From Bimastos eiseni (lineage: Eukaryota > Annelida > Clitellata > Crassiclitellata > Lumbricidae), in the NCBI GenBank assembly GCA_959347315.1, contig OY365813.1:18608880-18672879 (forward strand): 64,000 nt of DNA, read 5' to 3'. This document shows positions 55,655-64,000 of the stretch, piece after piece. Within the stretch, counting starts at the first letter, position 1; every line of letters starts with the position of its first letter. The translations under genes and the position numbers were made by a program. The notes below the pieces were generated by a model. That model had not been told where the DNA came from. It searched no databases and was given only the letters and a program-made list of their open reading frames with translations.

Positions 55655-58600
55655 ATATATATATACACTTATATATATATATCGTCATATTATTAATTTT
55701 TCAATTTAGTTGGTAATAAAAATAGGCCTGCTACTGCCACTCACGTGAGCATTTCTGCGTCATAATTGTCAGATTGCGTTATTTCTAAATCAACGAATAT
55801 CTCAGCATCATCTACAATCTACATAGATGTATCATCTTGAAAATATGGGCTACTAGATGATCATTCAACCGATTTTTCTCTACGGATAAGAATGTTCCAC
55901 AACGCGGAGGCAAGATAAGAGTTATTCGTATCAGCGGAAGATCAAGACTACAGGAAATAAAACACGTGTGGCATAATTCTTCCATAAAGCAATCGTTAGG
56001 TATCGAAAGAACCGCTGGACAAGTTCGTTCAACGAAGACTCCGATGGTTTGTAGTACTTTGTACATTCAGAGAGAAACGACTGGAGCGCATATATGGCAT
56101 ATATACATATATATATACATATATATATATATTCACATATCTGCAGTGATTGTTTGTTGTCGTTACTATTCCGTTGATTCCGTTGGTCGTCTGTGGGAGT
56201 CTTTCCTCTGTCAGTTTAGCTTCTCTTCTTTGTATCTCTCTTTCATCCTCTGCTCTTCTCTGATTGCTCCCACTCCCTTCTTTTCCATATCCACTCTTCC
56301 TTCCACTTAGATGCCCTTTCTCCTTCTCCAACTATTCTCTGCTTCTTCGTACTCTCTTCCATTTCCCTTCCGCGTGTCTGAACCTCTTATAACTGTTCTG
56401 CCAACCTCGGTGATACTCATTCCTTGCCAGAATGCCGCTCCCATTAGAGGCCAGCTCCCCTAAAGGGAACGACAGCCTCCCCCAAAAGAAAGGGCATGCT
56501 GTTTCGCAATGAAACTCTGCCAGTGACTGTCAATGCGACACTAGAGTATAAGTATAGTATACGTCAGTCACGATATGTATACGTCACTCTTAATGGGTAA
56601 ACGAAATTGCTAAAGGAATAAACGTCAGAAAATACACGTAAAGGTTGCAGAGTATTATAATATGCAGTGCGTCGCGGAAAACGTCGAATAAGACGATGGC
56701 CTTTCGGTGCCTTGCCCTCCCAAGGGACAGCTTTAGCCGAGACGTCTATCGGCGTCGACAGATCCTAAGTATCAATTCTGCATTTATTGAGCGCCTCTAT
56801 GTAACGATTAAGCGATCAGACGATGCAGCACCGGCCGTACAGAGGGAAGGCTCTAGCGGGGCCAGTGCCCCGCTAATTGAAGCGGTGGTCCCCCGGTGGC
56901 CCATCCAAGTTTTAGTCCACATTCAACTGGCCCCTCTGTCAGGTTCCCTCACGTGGTGGCGCTCGTGAATAAGCTGTTGCCCTGCGCTTGGCTTTCGAGT
57001 GGCGCTTTAGAAGTTTGGAGATTACGATGACGATTGCTCTGTTAGTAAAGTCTTTAGCCACCATTTGGTCGATGGCGCTGAGCCTCTCTCTGTGATTGAA
57101 GGACTCGCTCAATGTCCCTGCGCAGTATCCGTCTATAACAAGACGAGTCTTGAGATCTTTATCTCCCGCTCTTCGCTTTATAAGCGGAGTGCTCTTATCA
57201 ATCGTAAACGACGTCTTGCAAGTGCATTGGCCAGAGACCAACAACTCCACTTTCCACCTTTCTACTTGATGAGAATTCTGCGGATCAATACAGCAATCGT
57301 ATAATCAATGTGTTACTTAGCTGCATCGGATATATATACATGTATAAACATTACATATATATATAGAGAGAGAGAAATAGATAGAGGGACAGACAGACGG
57401 ACAAGAGAGTGAGAGAGACAGGCAGAGAGACAGACAGAAACAGAGACAGAGACGAGATAGAAAGACGCAAGTGGTGAAGTGCATAACATTGGAAGAGAGA
57501 TAAATTGATAATTGCTCACTTCCGCATTTAATTGTTGGAGTGATCTCTCTATACATATATACATGTATACATGTACAGGTGGCAACTAGATACATGTCTG
57601 TAATACTAAAACTAGAATGACTCGATGACTTTGTATTAACTATACAGACATACAGATAAACAGACAAACAGACAGACAGACATGCAGACAGACTGATGGC
57701 TGGCTGGCTGGCTGGCTGGCTGGTGGCTGGCTGGATGGATGGATGGATGGATGGACGGATGGACGGATGGACGGATGGATGGATTTTTTTTAATACAGAA
57801 AAAAAAGGTTAAAAAAGAAAAAAAAGGTAGAAATGGTAGAAAGACAGACAACAGGCAGGCAGAGAGAGAGACAGAGAGAGAGAGAGACAGAGAGAGAAAG
57901 AGAGAGAGAGAGAGGGATAGAGACAGACAGACAGACGAACAAACAAACAAACAGACAGAGACAGACAGACAGAGACACAGAGAGGCAGAGATAGACAAAG
58001 AGAGAGTAAACAAAAACAGGCTAAGGTTCAGCAAGAATATGATTTTATTGTAGACGCTGTTACTGAATGTCAATAATTATTGTCATCAGTGTGTAACTGG
58101 TTAGTACAAGTGATACTGTTTTCACACGGCAGTACTAATGCCTAGATCTTATGTGGACTAGACTTGGACTCCTGTAAAAGGCATTCATGGCTTCAATATA
58201 ATTATTTGTCATAATCGTATGTTATACAATAAAACTCCGTCACTGTTCACCAGTCTCAAGCCTGATATATATAAAGGAGGAGGTCGACGCTAATGGTCTT
58301 TGTCATCACTAAGTGTCGTTAAAACTGTTCCTACTATTACTATAAGATAAGCCCCTACGATGCACGTCCGTGTGCCATGCAGTGCCAGTCTCAAATATAG
58401 ATGAAGGAGGAGGGCGACGTTGACGATCGTTGATATAACGCAGTGTCGTTAAACTGACACTACTGCTACCACTATTGCAATACAATGATCACACGATTGA
58501 TGAGAAATGTTCGAATGAATCCAACGAATTTCTGTCGAGGCCGAGGTCTTTGTTGTCACAAGACGTCGTTAAACTCTGGTCGAGGGTACAAGCGCCGGCT

Positions 58601-58854
58601 CTGAGAGCCAGCGCAGAACCAGCGCTCCTGATTTATTCCTTTAGTGGCGCTAAATAAATTTCTAATTACAGCATCACGTTGACAGGAGAGTGGACAGCAG
58701 ATAGAAGAGATGGTCACAAACAGATACACAGAAGAACAAGAGACAGAAAGACAAACAGATGGTATAGACAGACAAACAGACAAGCAGACAGATAGACAAG
58801 TCATGCGTTCAGACACATATATAGACAGTCAGACACATAGACAGATAGACAGAC

Positions 58855-59147
58855 AGACAGACAGACAAAGACAGACAGACAAAGACAGACAGACAAAGAC
58901 AGACAGACAAAGACAGACAGACAAAGACAGACAGACAAAGACAGACAGACAAAGACAGACAGACAAAGACAGACAGACAAAGACAGACAGACAAAGACAG
59001 ACAGACAAAGACAGACAGACAAAGACAGACAGACACAGACAGACAGACAAAGACAGACAGACAAAGACAGACAGACAAAGACAGACAGACAAAGACAGAC
59101 AGACAGACAAAGACAGACAGACAAAGACAGACAGACAAAGACAGCCT
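58855..59147. repeat. 14-bp satellite ACAGACAGACAAAG
   Basis: About twenty near-perfect units; flanked by looser ACAG repeats from 58,740. Related AG/ACAG stretches at 57,360-57,470 and 57,840-58,010, GGCT/GGAT at 57,695-57,785. Confidence 0.95.
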
Positions 59148-59469
59148 GCTCGAAGTCATGTATTCCGATAGATAGACACACAGGCAGACGGAGAAAGACA
59201 AACAGACAGACGTACACGGACAACTAGGGATCCTGGAAATGCAATAATAAACTGAAGCTGAGTCGATGGTCAGACAATAATTCTTAGACGATGGACTCTA
59301 TTAGGGACCTCGTGCTGCGCCCGTCCAAAGGGGAGGGGGAGACGGTTGTCTGTGATTTAGCGCAGTCGTTGAATCTGACGGTCGCTATGAGGTACTCTCA
59401 GCCTCTTCTCAATTGGACTCCGGAAAGGAAGATGGAAACGTAATGTCCGCTTGCCGCATCCACGAGTGG

Positions 59470-59945
59470 CTTGCTAATCGCATTTGAGTTGAATGCATTC
59501 GGGTTGGATGTGCTTGGGTTAAATATGTTTGGGTTGGATTCGTTTGGGTTGAAGGTGATTGGGTTGGATGTGTTGGGTTGCATGCATTTGGTTTTATTTA
59601 CGATCATGCGCTTAGATTGCATAACGTTTTGCAGAATGGGTTTAAATTGAATGAGATGAACGTGTTTTTATTTGGATTGAATTGGTTAAGATTGCATGTA
59701 GTAGGGTTTAATGGACTTGGATAAAATTGAGTTTAGAGAAAGCATGAATTCGGGTTGAATGTGTTTGGTTTGAATGGGTTTGGGTTGAATGCGTCTGGCT
59801 AAAATGCGTTTGGTCTGAGTGTGTTTAATTTCATGAATGTATTTAGGTTAAATGGGTTTGGAATTAAGTTCAGATTGCATGAATTCGGTGAAGGTATTTG
59901 GGTTGAATGTGTGGGTTGCGTTGGGATTGCAGTGCTTAGAGCTCA
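59470..59945. repeat. Degenerate TTTGGGTTGAATGCGTT repeat
   Basis: Long array of 12-20-bp variants of GTTTGGGTTGAATGTG with no gene nearby. Confidence 0.8.
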
Positions 59946-61335
59946 TGATTGTGTTCTAGTTACGCGTGTCGGATAATGCCGTTTGTTGCATGTGTTTATT
60001 TTCGTCGGTCGTTCTAAGCTGGTCTTAGCGTAGTGTCGTCATCTGTCGTTGCGAATGCTTCGGTCGTCTAAAGGAGATTGTCCGTGCTGCTGCACTTGAG
60101 CGATGTTTCTGCGATTTAGATGAGATTGCGTTTCTAGCAGCTGTAGTAAGAAATATGGTTGGACGACGGACGAAGAAAGCGACTGTATATCATTTGTAGA
60201 GGGTCGAACGATGGCGGTTTATGGGGAGTAGCAACGAATTCGGGAAACCAGATTCAGTTGCTGGAAGCGATAAATAAATAACTAAAGTTGTATTATCACA
60301 TCCTCTATGTGTAGTTCTTCAGTGTGGACCTGATATACAATCACTTTTATACTACTACTACTACTACTCCCACTTCCACTCCACTGCTACCACTACAACT
60401 ACTACTACCATGACTAATGATTACTTCCAAAATCATTACTATTATTATAATTAATAATTAGTGGCGATGTTTTCCGGAATGGGTCTACTCGTCACTCATT
60501 ATTAGGCTACTACCACTTCTATTACTATTATTATTATAATAAATATTATTTAGTTTTTGTTATTGCCATTATTTTATAGTTATTTGTATTAGGCCTGAGT
60601 TAAGAGGCACTATCTAGTGGTGGATAGCGATAGCGTTGATCAATGGTGACTAAATGGAGTGAATGCCTTGCGCAATGTCCCTAAATAGTATTAGTAACCG
60701 TCTCATTAAAGACTCGTAGGCCTTCTCTCCGCGTTACAAGGTCAGAACTCTAAAAAAATTCGGCCAACGCGTCCTTTACTGTAAGCACAGCGCATTGTCA
60801 ATATAAAAATGAACCTCGGTGACTGACTTCCCGCTGTGCCATCCGAGGGGCGTTCTGTGGTCTCTGGGTCCCGGTTTAACAAACCAGTTGAGGCGGATTT
60901 TGCTAGGCCTTCGACTGGCTAAGACTTTCTACGTATGCGTGGTTTTTATGGGTTTGCCTTAGTCGCATATCATATGGGTCTAGTAATGTGAGATCTAGGA
61001 CTCTTTGTCGAAGTTTTCAACCTCCTTATAAAAGGTGTCCATGAGTTTGGAATGCTATAGTCTCGTGTAGCCTACGTTTAACAAGTTCTATAGCTTGTGT
61101 TGATGGCGTGAATTCCCACTTGCAGGCAATGCATCGCATTTAATAAGCTCCACTGTCTAATGGCCAAGTATAAAGCGATGGCGCCGAGCAATTGTAAGTG
61201 AAGGACTTACTTGATGTCCCCTATAGACTGTAATTCTCTCACGTGGTCGGCAGTGGGGGCAGCTCAGACCCTGATGTTGTCATTAGTAGGCATAGTCCTT
61301 ATAACTAGACCTTAGTTTATACACCCATGGTAACC

Positions 61336-61495
61336 GAGGGTGTAGGATAAAACCCTCTGACAAAAACCTCCCCTTTGTTCTACTTAGGGGGGTTTTGTCA
61401 GAGGGGGTATATATCAGGGGGGGTTTGTCAGAGGGGTTTTTGTCAGAGGGGTTTTTGTCAGAGGGGTTTTTGTCAGAGAGGTTTTGTCCGCGAAC
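61336..61495. repeat. G/T-rich repeat GTCAGAGGGGTTTTT with inverted first unit
   Basis: Five direct units at 61,395-61,490 are preceded by an inverted unit AAAACCCTCTGACAAAAACC, so the region can fold back. Confidence 0.8.
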
Positions 61496-62879
61496 CCCTA
61501 GCCATCAGGGCTGAGTAAACCACTCAAAGGGCCACATGCAAACTATGCACTCGAAGGCTTATCGTGCTGCACATTGTAATTGCAAATTTATATAACGCCA
61601 TATCGAGAAAGACTCGTCAGAACGATTGAGTCCCATATGCAGGTGGCATATTTTGCATTCCAGTTTTACCCGACTCCCATGCGCATTCTGCCATCTGCGT
61701 TCAACTACATACATGCAAATCAAATCGCTCACAGTGGTACAAATCAGAATACTTATGCGCCTGTGAATAAGCTTGTTCCCGCGACTTCGCTTTTGAGGTC
61801 ACTGTAGAAATGTTGAGTTAACAATTACGATTTGCTTTAGCCTACCTGCTACCAACTATCTATGTGTGTATGTATGTATCTGGCTATTTATATAGCGCCT
61901 TGTGTGAACCTCTCGAAGGCGCTAGTATTTAACTATTAACCCATTAGTGCCTTGTGTACATATAAACACATCAAACACATAAATACATAGGGGTCTATTT
62001 CGAGCGCTGTGTCCATGATAATCAGCGTATAAAGAATATCTCCTTGTGAGCCAATTGCTGCCTTCTGCAGCAGCGAACTTTATTAGCAATTCCTATGGCA
62101 TCGCCCAATCTTAAGCCCAGCCTAATAATTATTGCCAAAATTAATAAGCGCAACAGACATTCATGCAGACCTGAGTTGACTGGGTGACGGGTCAGTTATT
62201 GTACGCAAGCTATTGACAGACGTCTTCTGCGTATCGGTGTATGACTGTTGGTTGGCCCAATCGCCATATCTTCATGTATATGTAAATATCTTTCGCTTAC
62301 TTAAACCTTGGAGGATTGGACTAATATTAGCCCCCAGCTTATTCAACGACAATAAATCGCTTTACGAGTGTATTAAGAAAGTTCTGACGCATGATGAGTA
62401 ATCAACTCTCTTTCCGGCGTAAGATCTTTCGCTGGGCAAGCGTCATGACGAATCAATCACCTATTATTCACTCTGTAGTTCAACGGGAACGTCGAACCCA
62501 CGACGGAGCCTAATAGCAAAAGTCAGCGCATTTTGGTTTTAACAAAACGTACACTGATTGGTCGCCAGTAGGCTAGGTCATGGGTCGATGTTTCTGGGTC
62601 ACAACAGAGTGAATTATACGTGAGTCGTGCTGCTCAGTAGTTGCACATCGTTGCGCCGTTCGCATGTGTCTATAGACAGTCAGAGTAGGGATAAGCAACG
62701 CGACACACTGTCGTGACGAAATCACATGAGTTTATTTATCTTCTTCGTGAGTAGAAATAGGTTCTATCACATGGTTGGATGGAAGACTAATATTATTGTT
62801 ATTTTAAAATTATTACAAGACAAATTTATTTCTTCAAAAATCGAGAAACTCGTTTACAGACCAATTAAATTGACCGCTT

Positions 62880-63060
62880 GCGGCCGTAGAGTAGGCCTGA
62901 TGGATCACACAATGAGGAGCCGAGTTCGATATCTCGTAAGGTATTTCATCTTGTACGCTCTCTCTGCAACGTTCAGAACTGCGCACACGACCAAGCGATT
63001 GAGCATCGATAGAGATGAGCAATTGTGAGCGAAGGACTTGCTCAAAATTCCCTTTCGCCG
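62880..63060 (+). mobile_element. SINE fragment, same family as 51.1 kb
   Basis: B-box-like GCCGAGTTCGATATCTC, then GAGCAATTGTGAGCGAAGGA and CTTGCTCAAAATTCCC. Related pieces occur at 57,065-57,125 and 61,175-61,235 (GCGCCGAGCAATTGTAAGTG). Confidence 0.65.
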
Positions 63061-63734
63061 TGACCCCATGAGTGGAAGTACAAGGCTACAAGGGGACCGC
63101 CGTATTGCGAGTAATTAAGAAGTTGATTAAAAAGACCGCGATCAGATATCCTCGCTGTTACGTGGAACACCGCTGTCCAGCATCTGACTCTAACTTATAC
63201 GCAGACGAACAGGCAGCGAAGTGCTACGTTACAGTCACAATGAGCCTTAGGCGCCTCTGAGTAGGTATCATGAAGAGGCGCTATATAAATGTTCGATTAC
63301 TTTACATCATATTACACATTGCGATTATTGCTCTTCAATGCGTCAGTGGGCGACTGTCAGGCATAAAGCCCCATTAATTAAGAGACGCACTTCCGCGCTA
63401 CCAATTAGCCGTTGATAATATCCCGACACTTGATCGTCGAGTAGAAAGGAAAAAAGCAAAAATATCGCTCCGCCAACTTATCTAAATTGCTTTCACCTTT
63501 AAAGGTCTCACTCTGCCCGGTCTAATCTATAGGCCAATAAAGCGTCTGGACTATGGACCAACCTAAACGTCGTTGATTGGTCCATTTGAAGGGCTATATA
63601 CACGCGCTTAGAAAGGCTTAGACCTGCTCCATCCGTTTCAATTTGGCTGGTTACTAATTTTAGACACGATATATCTATAGGGATGACTAGCATGCATTTT
63701 ACAAAGATAATAATATACTCACAAAAATACTTGC

Positions 63735-64000
63735 ACACATCCTCGTCATCATCACCTTCATCCTCCTCCTCTTTCTCCTCTTTCTCCTCCTCCTTCTCTT
63801 CCTCCTCTTTCTCCTCCTCTTCCTCCTCCTTCTACTCCTCCTCTTTCTCCTCCTCTTCCTCCTCTTTCTCCTCCTCCTCTTTCTCCTCCTCCTTTTCCTC
63901 CTCCTCTTCCTCCTCTTTCTCCTCCTCTTCCTCCTCCTCTTCCTCCTCTTTCTCCTCCTCCTCTTTCTCCTCCTCTTCCTCCTCTTTCTCCTCCTCTTCC
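63735..64000. repeat. Polypyrimidine tract (TCCTCCTCTT), reaches window end
   Basis: CTCCTCCTCTTTCTCCTCCT-type sequence continuing past the window edge; potential triplex-forming mirror repeat. Confidence 0.95.

Larger units (their letters stand above)
54637..63734. other. 5' flank or first introns of the cyclase: no exon recognised
   Basis: The missing ligand-domain and signal-peptide exons should lie here or beyond the window. Reading the minus strand I found no ANF-receptor motif. Content is microsatellite, SINE pieces and the 55.4-kb element. Confidence 0.55.

Noticed and set aside
58710..59223. Open frames of 130-153 codons ([18 protein letters not shown])
   Set aside because: Translations of the 14-bp ACAGACAGACAAAG satellite in different frames.

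Overview
The window is eukaryotic, from an animal genome. Genes are split into short exons (21 to 582 nt) with GT-AG introns of 0.3 to 4 kb. Most of the rest is microsatellite, minisatellite and fragments of SINEs, LINEs and DNA transposons. The palindrome TAGGCCTA and related AGGCCTAC strings recur throughout; with the alpha7-type receptor and natriuretic-receptor-like cyclase, this suggests a marine invertebrate, perhaps an echinoderm. That is an impression, not a demonstrated assignment.

Three protein-coding genes can be read exon by exon. (1) About 2.9-7.5 kb, plus strand: the 3' half of a nicotinic acetylcholine receptor alpha subunit of the alpha7 type, in four exons (loop C with the vicinal cysteines, M1, M2, M3, cytoplasmic loop, M4). 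Its ligand-binding-domain exons lie upstream of the window. (2) About 28.0-9.8 kb, minus strand: PGAP1, the ER GPI inositol-deacylase, from its start codon through 25 exons including a 21-nt microexon; only the last few dozen codons are unresolved. (3) About 54.6-32.4 kb, minus strand: a receptor guanylate cyclase of the natriuretic-peptide-receptor type, in 19 phase-consistent exons from within the ligand-binding domain to the stop. Its N-terminal exons were not recognised in 54.6-64 kb. The genes are functionally unrelated. Both minus-strand genes read in the same direction; the nAChR and PGAP1 converge.

The most unusual feature is a set of intronic minisatellites whose units copy a neighbouring exon-intron junction. 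In the nAChR gene the approximately 40-bp units before the M2 exon repeat its acceptor and first coding bases. In the cyclase gene two arrays repeat 5' splice sites: about 26-bp units beside the exon preceding the transmembrane exon, and about 66-bp units beside a ligand-domain exon. A weaker candidate lies in PGAP1. These arrays create runs of decoy splice sites next to the authentic one.

Other structure: a 901-bp hAT element with 8-bp target-site duplication that keeps the transposase C-terminal domain; a 147-bp hAT-like MITE nested in a LINE 3' remnant; a 596-bp TIR element flanked by TAA; a 289-bp CAGGGGTG-ended element; several tRNA-derived SINEs; and very long GT, CT, ATT, GA-rich, CTGA and ACAG-type repeats. 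The regions 7.5-9.7 kb, 28.8-32.4 kb and 54.6-64 kb hold no recognisable gene.
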